DNA of 20,069 nt from an uncultured Veillonellaceae bacterium (GCA_958439155.1 CAUBUJ010000015.1:1-20069), one strand, 5' to 3'; counted from the first letter of the stretch, positions 6,567 to 14,648 are shown. Notes: generated from the sequence alone by a model not told the origin. Made by a program: numbers and translations.

Positions 6567-7148
6567 TTATTTCTGTGCCGCGTCCAGAGCCAGATTCAGT
6601 TCCAGTACGTTCACACGGGGATCGCCGATGAAGCCAAGGGTGGCGCCTTCCGTATGCTGCGCTACGAGTTTCTTCACGTCTTCCACAGACATGTTGCGGG
6701 CTTTCGCCACACGGGCGGTCTGGATTTCCGCATCAGCCGGGCTGATGTGCGGGTCCAGGCCGGAGCCGGAACGGGTCACTGCCTGTCCGGGGACCGGAGC
6801 GTCTGCGGCCAGGCCATTGGCCTTGCGGTAGTCTGCGGCGTACTTGTCCACGAAATCAATGAGATCTTTCGAAGTCGGGCCTTTGTTGCTCGCAGAAGAC
6901 GCGCCGGCGTCATAGCCGTCATCGCCTGCTGCGGAAGGACGGGACCAGAAATACTTGTCACTCTTGAAATTCTGGCCGATCAGGCTGGAGCCGACCACTT
7001 TTCCGCTTGCGTCAGTGACCATGGAGCCATTGGCCTGGTCCGGGAAAATCACCTGGGAAATGCCTGTGATCGCCAGCGGGTAGATGATGCCGCAGAGGAT
7101 CGTCATTGCGATGACCATACGGAGGGATACAGAGATTACAGAACCCAT
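6567..7148 (-). CDS. kdpC: KdpC, subunit of the potassium-transporting ATPase
   Basis: KdpC is the small subunit of the KdpFABC complex, with one N-terminal membrane helix and an outward domain thought to stabilise the complex or assist potassium access. This 193-residue protein has the helix at about 9-31 (LRMVIAMTILCGIIYPLAITG), then family marks GSSLIGQNF, FWSRPSA, SGSGLDPHISPADAEIQ and the C-terminal VNVLELNLALD. Length is normal. The ATG at 7148 follows AGGAGG and lies 11 bases after the kdpB stop. It is the last gene before the terminator in the kdpFABC unit. Confidence 0.98.
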   Translation of the reverse strand: MGSVISVSLRMVIAMTILCGIIYPLAITGISQVIFPDQANGSMVTDASGKVVGSSLIGQNFKSDKYFWSRPSAAGDDGYDAGASSASNKGPTSKDLIDFVDKYAADYRKANGLAADAPVPGQAVTRSGSGLDPHISPADAEIQTARVAKARNMSVEDVKKLVAQHTEGATLGFIGDPRVNVLELNLALDAAQK

Positions 7149-7159
7149 TCTGAGCCTCC

Positions 7160-9199
7160 TCAGCCTGCGATGTGCAGTGCTGTCAAAATCATATCGATCA
7201 GCTTAATTCCGATGAACGGAACGATGAGGCCGCCGATACCGTAAATCCAGATATTTCTGCGGAGAATGGCTGCCGCGCCGAGCGGTCTGTACTTCACGCC
7301 TTTCAGAGCGAGCGGTACAAGAGCGATAATGATAAGCGCGTTGAAAATCACTGCAGAGAGAATGGCCGAACCCGGGGTGGAAAGTCCCATAATGTTGAGA
7401 GCGTTCAGCTGCGGGTAGGTGCTGGCAAACATAGCCGGAATGATAGCGAAGTACTTCGCCACATCGTTGGCGATGGAGAATGTGGTAAGAGAGCCGCGGG
7501 TCATGAGGAGCTGCTTGCCGATTTCTACGACTTCAATCAGTTTCGTCGGGTTGGAGTCGAGGTCGACCATGTTGCCTGCTTCCTTGGCTGCCTGGGTGCC
7601 GCTGTTCATGGCAACGCCCACATCCGCCTGGGCCAGAGCCGGAGCGTCGTTGGTGCCGTCGCCGGTCATAGCGACGAGCATGCCTTTCTGCTGGTAGCTC
7701 TTAATCATCTTCATCTTCGCTTCAGGAGTAGCTTCCGCGAGGAAATCATCCACGCCTGCTTCCGCTGCGATGGCTGCTGCGGTGAGCGGGTTATCGCCGG
7801 TGATCATGACGGTCTTGATGCCCATCTTCCGAAGTTCACCAAAACGTTCTTTAATGCCGCCTTTGACCACATCCTTCAGGAAAATGGTGCCCATCACTTT
7901 GTTATTCTTCACAACGACCAGCGGTGTGCCGCCGCCCTGGGAAATCTTCCGGGTCGTATCTTTTACATCCTCCGGGAATACGCCGCCCTTGGCAAGGACG
8001 TATTTTTCCATGGAGTCTGTCGCGCCTTTGCGGATTTCCATGCCTTCCGCGTTGAGACCGCTCATACGGGTCTGTGCGGTAAACGGAACAGGCTCTGCAT
8101 GGAGTTCTTCCAGATTACGGCCGCGGAGACCATATTTTTCTTTTGCAAGAACCACGATGGAACGGCCTTCCGGTGTTTCATCAGCCAGGGACGAGAGCTG
8201 AGCCGCGTCAGCCAGTTCCGCTTCGGAAACGCCATTGGCAGGAATGAATTCAGAAGCCATGCGGTTGCCAAGAGTAATGGTACCGGTCTTATCAAGGAGC
8301 AGTACGTTCACGTCGCCTGCCGCTTCTACAGCGCGGCCGCTCATAGCAAGGACATTCCGTTTCAGCAGACGGTCCATGCCGGCGATACCGATGGCGGAGA
8401 GAAGGCCGCCGATGGTCGTCGGAATGAGGCAGACCAGAAGGGCCAGAAGAACGGTCACGGAAATGCCCTGGCCGTCATTGGTGCCGGAATACACAGCAAA
8501 CGGTTCAATCGTCACCACGGCGACGAGGAAAATAATGGTAAGGGCTACCAGAAGAATGGTAAGAGCGATTTCGTTCGGTGTCTTCTGACGCTGAGCGCCT
8601 TCAACGAGACCGATCATATGGTCCAGGAAGGATTCGCCCGGATCAGCAGTGACACGGACTTTGATCCAGTCAGAGAGAACCTTGGTACCGCCAGTGACAG
8701 AAGAACGGTCACCGCCGGCTTCACGGATAACAGGAGCGGATTCGCCGGTCACAGCGGATTCATCAATGGTAGCCATACCTTCGATGATTTCACCGTCGCC
8801 AGGGATCATTTCCCCTGCTTTCACCATGAATACATCACCCTTGCGGAGGGACAGGCTGTCTACCATTTCCCAGCCTTCGCCCTTCTGCTTGCGGGCTTTG
8901 GTGGTCTTGCGGGCAGACTTTAATGCCTGCGCCTGAGCCTTGCCGCGGCCTTCGGCCATGCTTTCCGCGAAGTTTGCGAAAAGAACGGTGATCCAGAGCC
9001 ATACAGTGATCTGCAGTTCCAGGAAAATGGACTCCCCTGCCATGCCATTCTTAATGCAGAGAATGGTAGTCAGAATCGCGCCGATATATACGAGGAACAT
9101 GACCGGGCTCTTAATTTGAACCATAGGGTTCAATTTCTTAAAAGAATTCACAATGGCTTCGTTCATCACGGCGCCAGTGTTGATATTTTTCTTTTCCAT
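7160..9199 (-). CDS. kdpB: KdpB, ATP-hydrolysing subunit of the potassium pump
   Basis: KdpB is a P-type ATPase that drives potassium uptake through KdpA. The 679-residue length is normal. The phosphorylation motif DKTGT carries its aspartate at about residue 303, the actuator-domain TGES is at 151-154, and the hinge and magnesium motif appears as MTGDGTNDAPALAQADVGVAMNSG, here cited only as TGDGTNDAPALA. The serine of TGES, which is phosphorylated to inhibit the E. coli pump, is present. Several hydrophobic segments flank the soluble domains, including about 33-50, 63-78, 214-232 and 248-270, with more near the C-terminus. The ATG at 9199 follows a GGAGGA site, 12 bases after the kdpA stop. 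Confidence 0.99.
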   Translation of the reverse strand: MEKKNINTGAVMNEAIVNSFKKLNPMVQIKSPVMFLVYIGAILTTILCIKNGMAGESIFLELQITVWLWITVLFANFAESMAEGRGKAQAQALKSARKTTKARKQKGEGWEMVDSLSLRKGDVFMVKAGEMIPGDGEIIEGMATIDESAVTGESAPVIREAGGDRSSVTGGTKVLSDWIKVRVTADPGESFLDHMIGLVEGAQRQKTPNEIALTILLVALTIIFLVAVVTIEPFAVYSGTNDGQGISVTVLLALLVCLIPTTIGGLLSAIGIAGMDRLLKRNVLAMSGRAVEAAGDVNVLLLDKTGTITLGNRMASEFIPANGVSEAELADAAQLSSLADETPEGRSIVVLAKEKYGLRGRNLEELHAEPVPFTAQTRMSGLNAEGMEIRKGATDSMEKYVLAKGGVFPEDVKDTTRKISQGGGTPLVVVKNNKVMGTIFLKDVVKGGIKERFGELRKMGIKTVMITGDNPLTAAAIAAEAGVDDFLAEATPEAKMKMIKSYQQKGMLVAMTGDGTNDAPALAQADVGVAMNSGTQAAKEAGNMVDLDSNPTKLIEVVEIGKQLLMTRGSLTTFSIANDVAKYFAIIPAMFASTYPQLNALNIMGLSTPGSAILSAVIFNALIIIALVPLALKGVKYRPLGAAAILRRNIWIYGIGGLIVPFIGIKLIDMILTALHIAG

Positions 9200-9211
9200 C
9201 TACGATCCTCC

Positions 9212-10918
9212 TCAGAACGTTACGCCCTGCAGCATGAGAAGCTGTTCTACGATCGGTCCGAGAGACAGAGCCGGGAAGAATGTGAGAGCGCCGATAATAA
9301 GCACTACGCATACCAGCATAATGATAAAAAGCGTGCTGGTCGTATCAAAGGTACCAGGGCCGGCCGGTACGGTCTTCTTCTGTACCATGTAGCCGGCGGC
9401 AGCCATCACCGGAACGATGACGGCAAAGCGTCCTACGAACATGGACAGGCCGAGGAGCAGGTCATACTGGAGCGTATTGACGGTGAGGCCTGCGAAAGCG
9501 GAGCCGTTGTTGCCGAATGTAGACGCGTAAGCGTAGAGAATTTCAGAAAGTCCATGAGGACCATTGTTATTAAGTCCTGCCAGGCCCCATTCGGTGACGC
9601 AGGAAATACCGGAATTGATCAGAATGCCGCAGGCCGGGATGAGAAGCGCGAGCACCATCATTTTCATTTCATTGGCTTCAATCTTCTTGCCCAGGTATTC
9701 CGGGGTACGGCCTACCATGAGGCCGATAATGAATACGGTGAGGAAAATGTAAATCATCATGCCGTAGAAGCCTGCGCCGGTGCCGCCGAATACGATTTCG
9801 CCGAGCATCATCTGCAGCATCGGAACGAGGCCGCCGATGGCGGTAAGGCTGTCGTGGAAGTTATTGACAGCACCGCAGGAAGCAGCGGTAGTAACGACGG
9901 TAAAGAGGGAAGAGCTGCCAAGACCAAAGCGGACTTCCTTGCCTTCAAAGGAGGTCGGCTGGGAAATGCCCATATCCGCGAGGATCGTATTGCCGAATAC
10001 TTCGCTGGAATAGCACACCGCAAGCATAATAATGAAGAGAATGGTCATGGCTGCCAGGACTGCGTAGCCCTGTTTCTTCGCTTTGGCCATAAAGCCGAAT
10101 GTGAAGGTCAGGCCCGAGGAAATCACGAGAATGGCCAGCATTTCAATGAAGTTGGTAAAAGGAGTCGGGTTTTCGAAAGGATGCGCGGAGTTTACGTTGA
10201 AGAAACCGCCGCCGTTCGTTCCGAGTTCCTTAATAATTTCCTGGGAAGCTACAGGGCCCATGGCGATGGTCTGTTCCATGCCGTCAAGGCCGGTTACGGT
10301 CACATAAGGAGAAAGGTTCTGGATCACGCCCTGGGAGACCAGGAAAAGAGAACCGATCACGCAGATCGGCATCAGTACGCGTACGACGCACCGGGTCAGG
10401 TCTTTCCAGAAATTGCCCAGGTCATGCACTTCGTGACGCACAAGGCCGCGGATGAGGGCGATGGCGACGACAATACCGGTCGCGGCAGAGACGAAGTTCT
10501 GCACCGTAAGGCCTGCCATCTGGACGAAGTAGGACAGTGTGGTTTCACCGCCGTAGCCCTGCCAGTTCGTGTTGGTCATAAAGGAAATGGCCGTATTGAG
10601 AGCCAGATGCCAGTCCGGAGCAGCAAATTTCTGCGGGTTGAAGGGCAGGTAGTACTGCACCATCTGCATGAGCCACAGAAGCAGCATGCCGAGAACATTG
10701 AACCAGATGACTGCAAGGGTATATTCCTTCCAGTTCATTTCCCGGTTGACCGAATCCTTTACGCCGCACACGCGGTAGATCCCGTTTTCAATCGGGGAGA
10801 ACACTTTATCACCGACCGGTGAATCAGTAAATACGAGGTACATGTATTTGCCGATGAATGCGCCGAGAATGATGACAAGTGCGATAAAGACGACAAACAA
10901 AGTCAAATCTGCACTCAT
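9212..10918 (-). CDS. kdpA: KdpA, potassium-translocating subunit (operon copy)
   Basis: This 568-residue, many-helix membrane protein is the potassium channel-like subunit of KdpFABC. The four pore loops can be read: TNTNWQGYGGE near 115-125, TNGGGFFN near 234-241, CGAVNN near 348-353 and NNGSAFAG near 470-477. The ATG at 10918 follows a GGAGGAG site that lies inside the end of kdpF, and only three bases separate the two genes, so they are surely co-transcribed. A second kdpA lies downstream of kdpC; this copy is the one in the standard F-A-B-C order and is the natural partner of the adjacent KdpB. Confidence 0.99.
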   Translation of the reverse strand: MSADLTLFVVFIALVIILGAFIGKYMYLVFTDSPVGDKVFSPIENGIYRVCGVKDSVNREMNWKEYTLAVIWFNVLGMLLLWLMQMVQYYLPFNPQKFAAPDWHLALNTAISFMTNTNWQGYGGETTLSYFVQMAGLTVQNFVSAATGIVVAIALIRGLVRHEVHDLGNFWKDLTRCVVRVLMPICVIGSLFLVSQGVIQNLSPYVTVTGLDGMEQTIAMGPVASQEIIKELGTNGGGFFNVNSAHPFENPTPFTNFIEMLAILVISSGLTFTFGFMAKAKKQGYAVLAAMTILFIIMLAVCYSSEVFGNTILADMGISQPTSFEGKEVRFGLGSSSLFTVVTTAASCGAVNNFHDSLTAIGGLVPMLQMMLGEIVFGGTGAGFYGMMIYIFLTVFIIGLMVGRTPEYLGKKIEANEMKMMVLALLIPACGILINSGISCVTEWGLAGLNNNGPHGLSEILYAYASTFGNNGSAFAGLTVNTLQYDLLLGLSMFVGRFAVIVPVMAAAGYMVQKKTVPAGPGTFDTTSTLFIIMLVCVVLIIGALTFFPALSLGPIVEQLLMLQGVTF

Positions 10919-10921
10919 GTT

Positions 10922-11008
10922 TTAGAACTCCTCCGGTTTCACCAAAACATACACAAGATACACCAGGAGCAGCACCGCGAGAATGCCGCCCAACCAAAAT
11001 TCCAACAT
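10922..11008 (-). CDS. kdpF: KdpF, small stabilising subunit of the Kdp pump
   Basis: A 28-residue reading frame, MLEFWLGGILAVLLLVYLVY and then VLVKPEEF, consists of one membrane helix with a short polar tail. Size, composition and place directly before kdpA are those of KdpF, which binds at the KdpA/KdpB interface and stabilises the complex. The ATG at 11008 follows AAGGAGGAG. The ribosome binding site of kdpA lies in its last codons, so translation of the two is probably linked. It is easily missed in automatic annotation because of its length. Confidence 0.93.
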   Translation of the reverse strand: MLEFWLGGILAVLLLVYLVYVLVKPEEF

Positions 11009-11010
11009 TT

Positions 11011-11060
11011 GAATCTCCTCCTTCAAAAAAGATTCACTGCAGGGAATATGACTTCCCTGC
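11011..11060 (-). promoter_or_regulatory. kdp leader hairpins, one enclosing the ribosome binding site
   Basis: Two inverted repeats lie just before kdpF. GCAGGGAA (11039-11046) pairs perfectly with TTCCCTGC (11053-11060). Next, GAATCT (11011-11016) pairs with AGATTC (11030-11035) and would hold the AAGGAGG site in its loop. On the minus strand the first hairpin is followed by a T run eight bases later. These could influence translation or early termination; no known riboswitch class was recognised. Confidence 0.4.
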
Positions 11061-11092
11061 ATCAAACCCGTAAATCTCCATGTGACGGAATT

Positions 11093-11098
11093 ATTATA
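11093..11098 (-). promoter_or_regulatory. Probable -10 box of the kdp promoter
   Basis: A perfect TATAAT lies on the minus strand about 85 bases before kdpF. The -35 position holds CCACCG, which does not resemble the consensus. A poor -35 with a good -10 fits an activator-dependent promoter such as those driven by KdpE. Confidence 0.6.
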
Positions 11099-11141
11099 GC
11101 CAAAACCGCATAAGCCGGTGGTAAGAGATATCTTTATAAGT

Positions 11142-11161
11142 TAAAGACCATATAAAGACCA
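11142..11161 (-). promoter_or_regulatory. Direct repeat, likely response-regulator (KdpE-type) site
   Basis: TGGTCTTTA occurs twice on the minus strand (11161-11153 and 11150-11142), 11 bases apart, that is one helical turn. It lies about 45-60 bases upstream of the -10 box, near where KdpE binds at the E. coli kdp promoter. Tandem repeats one turn apart are typical of OmpR-family dimers. Binding by KdpE is inferred; no kdpDE lies in the window. Confidence 0.5.
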
Positions 11162-11247
11162 ATTAAATGGGCCGGTCTCCCATAGAGAGGAGTCATACCT
11201 CATTGCGGCAGGCGCAAAAGAGAGGAAAATTTCCTTCTTCAGGGCAC

Positions 11248-11272
11248 AAAAAAACTGCCCGAAGGCAGTTTC
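11248..11272 (-). terminator. Intrinsic terminator after lepB
   Basis: On the minus strand AACTGCC and GGCAGTT close a four-base TTCG loop and are followed by seven T. Arms are 11253-11259 and 11264-11270. It lies about 20 bases after the lepB stop and insulates it from the kdp control region. Confidence 0.92.
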
Positions 11273-11292
11273 CTTACTATGGTTCTATGTTT

Positions 11293-11847
11293 TTACAGCT
11301 CGAGCACGACCCGGCCCAACACATGATCCACCGGCACAGGACCGATGAAACGGCTGTCGCTGGAATGGTTCCGGTTGTCCCCCATGACGAAGACCATTCC
11401 TTCCGGCACGGTATAACTTCCATTCATGGAAAATTCCATGGGCTCATTGATATAGGGTTCATCCAGCTGCTGGCCATTGCGGTACACATGACCATCATGG
11501 AATTCCAGTTTGTCCCCGCCAAGGCCGATGACTCGCTTCACCCATACATTGTGTTCCTGACGGCTCTTGTCGAAGAGGGCGATGTAATTGTTCATCGGTT
11601 CCGTGAGATCGTCCATCCAGGACCGCTCCCGCTGGGCGCGGCTGTCAATGATGACGATCTGACCGTATTCCGGCGTATCCCGCAGCACATGAATGATCTT
11701 GGATACGATCAGGTACTGCCCGTTATTCAAAGTGGGATACATCGACTCCCCGGATACCCTGGTGGGCACAAAGAGGAAAATATGGATGACCATCGCCAAA
11801 AAAAGAGCGACTACAATGGAATATATCCAGTCAAAGACTTCTTTCAT
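11293..11847 (-). CDS. lepB: Signal peptidase I
   Basis: This 184-residue membrane enzyme removes signal peptides from exported proteins. A single N-terminal membrane helix (about 8-27) is followed by the catalytic serine motif SGESMYP, with serine at about 35. The catalytic lysine is in VWVKRVIG at about 104. The conserved MGDNRNHSSDSR block lies at about 155-166. This short, one-helix form is the Gram-positive type. The ATG at 11847 follows GGAGGAG; a longer in-frame start would lie inside the upstream terminator. It has its own terminator downstream. A stand-alone promoter between glpX and lepB was not clear. Confidence 0.97.
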   Translation of the reverse strand: MKEVFDWIYSIVVALFLAMVIHIFLFVPTRVSGESMYPTLNNGQYLIVSKIIHVLRDTPEYGQIVIIDSRAQRERSWMDDLTEPMNNYIALFDKSRQEHNVWVKRVIGLGGDKLEFHDGHVYRNGQQLDEPYINEPMEFSMNGSYTVPEGMVFVMGDNRNHSSDSRFIGPVPVDHVLGRVVLEL

Positions 11848-11861
11848 TCTGACTCCTCCCA

Positions 11862-11919
11862 ATAAAAAAGCGGACGCGCAGGAAAGAATATGAGATTCCT
11901 TCCGCAAGGCTTATCCGCT
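11862..11919 (-). terminator. Intrinsic terminator after glpX
   Basis: AGCGGA (11869-11874) pairs with TCCGCT (11914-11919). Inside, GCGGAAGGAAT and ATTCTTTCCTGC pair with one bulge and one G-U pair. A T run follows on the minus strand, and the lepB ribosome binding site comes directly after, so the hairpin could also affect lepB expression. Confidence 0.75.
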
Positions 11920-11943
11920 ATTTTATCAGAAATAAGGAAATTT

Positions 11944-12906
11944 TTACAGCTTCACCGGCGTTTTTTCTTCACCAAAACGATGGATCGTATCAATGAAGCG
12001 GACCGTACCGGTCTTGTACCGGAGGAGCAGCGTATGGGTACGGCAGCCGCCGCCGAAGTAACGGAGCCCCTTTAGAAGATTGCATTCCGTAATGGCGGTC
12101 GCCGAGAAAATGCAGTCATCCCCTTTGACCAGGTCGTCCAGAGTGAGCACCTTGTCCGGATCGGCCATGCCCATGGCGTGGAGGCGGGTAATTTCTTCAT
12201 TGTTGTGCGGCAGGAGCCGGGCCTGCATATCGCCGCCGAGGCACTTCAGGCCCACTGCGGCAAGCACCCCTTCCGGCGCTCCGCCGGAGCCGATCACCAT
12301 GTGGATGCCGCTGCCTTCAATGCCGCATTCCACCGCCGGCGCCACATCGCCGTCCGTAATGAGGCGGATCCGCGCGCCCGCTTCCCTGCATTCGCGGATG
12401 ATCTTTTCATGACGCTCCCGGTCCAGAATGACCACAGTGAGGTCAGATACGTCCCGTTCCATCCCTTCCGCGACGCGGCGGAGATTTTCCGTCACAGACG
12501 CGCGGATATCGATGCGGCCTTTGCCGCGGGGACCGACACAGATTTTTTCCATGTACATATCCGGCGCGTGGAGGAGGCAGCCCTTGGGCGCGATAGCGAG
12601 CACCGCGATGGCACCGTCCTGGCCTTTGGCGACAAGATTCGTCCCTTCCACCGGGTCAACGGCGATATCCACTTCCTCGCCGCCCATGCCCACTTTTTCC
12701 CCGATATAGAGCATCGGCGCTTCATCCATTTCCCCTTCGCCGATCACCACTGTGCCGGAAATGGGGGTACGTGCAAATTCTGCATGCATGCCGTCGACGG
12801 CGAGCTGGTCTGCCCCTTCTTTATCGCCCTTGCCCATAAGGCGCCCGCTGCGGAGAGCCGCCTGTTCGGTCACGCGGGCAAATTCCAAAGATAACTGCCT
12901 GTTCAT
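11944..12906 (-). CDS. glpX: Fructose-1,6-bisphosphatase, class II (GlpX)
   Basis: The 320-residue enzyme hydrolyses fructose 1,6-bisphosphate to fructose 6-phosphate in gluconeogenesis in the cytoplasm. Class II features are clear: GKGDKEGAD near 25-33, the metal-site GEGEMDEAPM at 56-65, DPVEGTN at 84-90, and later GSGGAPEGVLAA, the substrate-binding region. Length is typical. The ATG at 12906 follows a GGGAGGA site. It forms a unit ending in the hairpin before lepB. Some members of this family also use sedoheptulose bisphosphate, which cannot be judged here. Confidence 0.97.
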   Translation of the reverse strand: MNRQLSLEFARVTEQAALRSGRLMGKGDKEGADQLAVDGMHAEFARTPISGTVVIGEGEMDEAPMLYIGEKVGMGGEEVDIAVDPVEGTNLVAKGQDGAIAVLAIAPKGCLLHAPDMYMEKICVGPRGKGRIDIRASVTENLRRVAEGMERDVSDLTVVILDRERHEKIIRECREAGARIRLITDGDVAPAVECGIEGSGIHMVIGSGGAPEGVLAAVGLKCLGGDMQARLLPHNNEEITRLHAMGMADPDKVLTLDDLVKGDDCIFSATAITECNLLKGLRYFGGGCRTHTLLLRYKTGTVRFIDTIHRFGEEKTPVKL

Positions 12907-12971
12907 AATGTCCTCCCTGTGATGCTTTCATAAAGGTACCTGTTTTCCCATTATGATATATTACGGCTTCT

Positions 12972-13000
12972 ATTCTATCATGTTTTCCGCAAAATTTCAG
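12972..13000 (-). promoter_or_regulatory. Probable promoter of glpX
   Basis: On the minus strand CTGAAA (13000-12995) and TAGAAT (12977-12972) are separated by exactly 17 bases and lie about 65 bases before glpX. The match to consensus is moderate. Confidence 0.5.
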
Positions 13001-13107
13001 TATACACTTTAATAAATAACGTACCCTATTGAATATATGACGATCTGCTTCATTCTTTATTTCATGCCTTTCATGTATAGAAAGCAATAAAAAGCAGGTA
13101 TTCGACA

Positions 13108-13132
13108 TGGAGACGGCTCTATTCTATACTGA
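13108..13132 (+). promoter_or_regulatory. Possible promoter of the exported CMD-like gene
   Basis: TATACT at 13127-13132 is a good -10 box. A TTCGAC about 18 bases upstream could be a weak -35. The rest of the 267-base gap between glpX and the CMD-like gene is AT-rich and holds no convincing gene. Confidence 0.35.
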
Positions 13133-13173
13133 ATGCATCAAGAAACATCGGTCATTTCAAAAAGGAGTCTACT

Positions 13174-13623
13174 ATGAAAAAAACTTGGACACGCCGTCTC
13201 ACTGCCGCTGCAGCGGCCCTGATTGTCGCCGCAGGATGCGCGGGCACCGCCATGGCCGCAGGCAATCCCGCGGAAGATGCCGCCGCTATGAAGCGCGTCA
13301 CCGCTGGAGAACGCCAGCTCGGCACATTCGCGCCGAAATTCGCCGAGCTCAATGACAAAGTCCTCTTCGGAGAAGTCTGGTCCCGCACAGAGGAACTGTC
13401 CCTCCACGACCGGAGCATGATCACCGTGACTGCCCTTGTATCCAGCGGTATTGCGGACAGTTCCCTCCGCAGTCACATCGCCAGAGCAAAAGCAAACGGC
13501 GTGACCCAGCAGGAAATGGCAGAACTTCTCACACAGACCGCCTTCTATGCCGGGTGGCCCAAAGCATGGGCGGCCTTCCGCATCGCGAAAGAAGTGTACC
13601 AGCCTGCGCCTGCAGCAAACTGA
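13174..13623 (+). CDS. Exported carboxymuconolactone decarboxylase-like protein
   Basis: The 149-residue product starts with MKKTWTRRL and a hydrophobic stretch, a Sec signal peptide with likely cleavage after AMA (about residue 28). The mature part matches the CMD/AhpD-like helical fold: SRTEELSLHDRSMITVTALV (about 70-89), the HIARAKANGVTQQEMAEL segment with histidine at 101, and AFYAGWPKAWAAF (about 123-135). Small proteins of this group form trimers or hexamers and act as decarboxylases or peroxide-reducing partners. The only cysteine (C22) is in the signal peptide, so the CxxC redox pair of AhpD is absent. The ATG at 13174 follows AAGGAG. The cysteine could in principle be a lipidation site, but the preceding residues fit poorly. 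The substrate is unknown. It is convergent with the LysR gene. Confidence 0.82.
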   Translation: MKKTWTRRLTAAAAALIVAAGCAGTAMAAGNPAEDAAAMKRVTAGERQLGTFAPKFAELNDKVLFGEVWSRTEELSLHDRSMITVTALVSSGIADSSLRSHIARAKANGVTQQEMAELLTQTAFYAGWPKAWAAFRIAKEVYQPAPAAN

Positions 13624-13633
13624 GACAAAATGC

Positions 13634-13687
13634 AGCACAGAAAAAGCACGGCCCCTCTTACAGGAACGGCCGTGCTTTTTCTGTGCT
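13634..13687. terminator. Bidirectional terminator with perfect 20-bp arms
   Basis: The 20-base arm at 13634-13653 is the exact reverse complement of 13668-13687, with a 14-base loop. Runs of A and T flank the GC-rich core in both directions. It lies between the convergent CMD-like and LysR genes and can serve both. Confidence 0.92.
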
Positions 13688-13705
13688 TGATGTCCCGCTT
13701 CTGCC

Positions 13706-14578
13706 TCATCCATTCCTGAAGGGCAGGTACTCCAGGAAGCGCCGCACCGCAAGCGATGCGCCGCGGCGGCTCTTCAGCACAACGCCGAGGGGGCGGGCGC
13801 AGCCTTCTGCAAGAGGGCGGACCGCCACGCGGTAAGGACAGCGCCGCGTCACAAGGCGGGTAGAAATGGAGATGCCCATCCCTTTCTCCACCATGGCCAT
13901 CACCGCCTGGTCATCCCACATAGTATACCGCACGCGGGGATGGAAATTCCATCGTTTCACCAGCTCTGACACTTCGGACTGGCCTTCCCGCTCCACCAAC
14001 AGAAAGGGATCGGCTTCCATCTCATGAAGCGATATGGTCTCCCTTCCTGCCAGAGGGTGATCCAGCGGCACCAGCGCCGTAAGGGGATCCTCTTCCAGAA
14101 ATTCCCCTTCCAAATCAGAAGGCGCGGGAAAACGGGTAAAACCGAAATCCACCCGGCCTTCCCTGGCCCACGCTTCAATTTCTTCATAGCTCCCAAGGAG
14201 AAATTCGTACTCAATATGCGGATAGTCTTTCTGAAATGCGCCGATCATGGAAGGGAGCCAGTGAATGGTAACACTGGAAAAGGCGCCGATCCGGATGAGA
14301 CCTGACCGGAGCCCGGTGAGATCCTGTGCCTCCTGGCAGAGCGCCCGGTGGGCCCGACAGAGACGCTCTATATAAGGAAGAAGCTTCTTGCCGTCTGATG
14401 TCAAGGTGATGCCGCCATGACTCCTCTCGAGAAGCGCCGTATGCCATTCTTTTTCCAGATCGCCGATCATCCGGCTCACCCCGGACTGGGAATAGGATAA
14501 TTTTTCCGCCGCCCCGGTGAAACTCCCGCATTCCACTGCTGCAAGAAAGGCTATGTATTTCTGAATGCCCGCTTCCAT
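13706..14578 (-). CDS. LysR family transcriptional regulator
   Basis: The 290-residue protein has the N-terminal winged helix-turn-helix of LysR regulators (about 1-60), with the recognition region AAEKLSYSQSGVSRMIGDLE at about 22-41. The rest is the effector-binding domain, including IGAFSSVTIHWLP at its start and a DPFLLVEREG segment. The ATG at 14578 follows GGAGGAA; a start 11 codons upstream has no site. It is divergent from the EamA transporter gene with a 122-base gap, the classic layout for a LysR protein controlling its neighbour. It could also act on the convergent CMD-like gene. The effector is unknown. Confidence 0.93.
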   Translation of the reverse strand: MEAGIQKYIAFLAAVECGSFTGAAEKLSYSQSGVSRMIGDLEKEWHTALLERSHGGITLTSDGKKLLPYIERLCRAHRALCQEAQDLTGLRSGLIRIGAFSSVTIHWLPSMIGAFQKDYPHIEYEFLLGSYEEIEAWAREGRVDFGFTRFPAPSDLEGEFLEEDPLTALVPLDHPLAGRETISLHEMEADPFLLVEREGQSEVSELVKRWNFHPRVRYTMWDDQAVMAMVEKGMGISISTRLVTRRCPYRVAVRPLAEGCARPLGVVLKSRRGASLAVRRFLEYLPFRNG

Positions 14579-14599
14579 GATTCCTCCATGATACTTTCT

Positions 14600-14612
14600 C
14601 ATGCAAAGCATG
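14600..14612. promoter_or_regulatory. Palindrome in the LysR/EamA gap, possible LysR site
   Basis: CATGCAAAGCATG is a perfect 13-base palindrome around an AAA centre, located between the two divergent genes. LysR regulators bind dyads of the T-N11-A kind, and this could be part of one. It lies only about 20 bases from the LysR start, which would suit self-repression. Confidence 0.4.
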
Positions 14613-14642
14613 CGAAATATTCGTTTTCTTCCTGTTTCCCGC

Positions 14643-14648
14643 TATGAT
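14643..14648 (+). promoter_or_regulatory. Possible -10 box for the EamA gene
   Basis: TATGAT lies about 52 bases before the EamA start. The -35 region (TTCGTT at about 17 bases) is weak, in keeping with a gene that needs an activator. Confidence 0.4.

Noticed and set aside
7172..8923. 583-codon + strand frame opposite kdpB
   Set aside because: Histidine- and arginine-rich shadow of kdpB with no start signal and no recognisable domain.
9116..10822. 568-codon + strand frame opposite the operon kdpA
   Set aside because: Antisense shadow of a well-supported membrane protein gene; the sequence is not protein-like.
11008..11100. Cyclic di-AMP (ydaO-type) riboswitch before kdpF
   Set aside because: This class controls potassium genes in some Firmicutes, but the leader from the -10 to the start is only about 85 bases and lacks its conserved blocks.
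13222..13241. Lipoprotein signal in the CMD-like protein
   Set aside because: The cysteine at residue 22 is preceded by VAAG, with alanine at the position that normally holds leucine, isoleucine or valine; an ordinary cleavage after AMA fits better.
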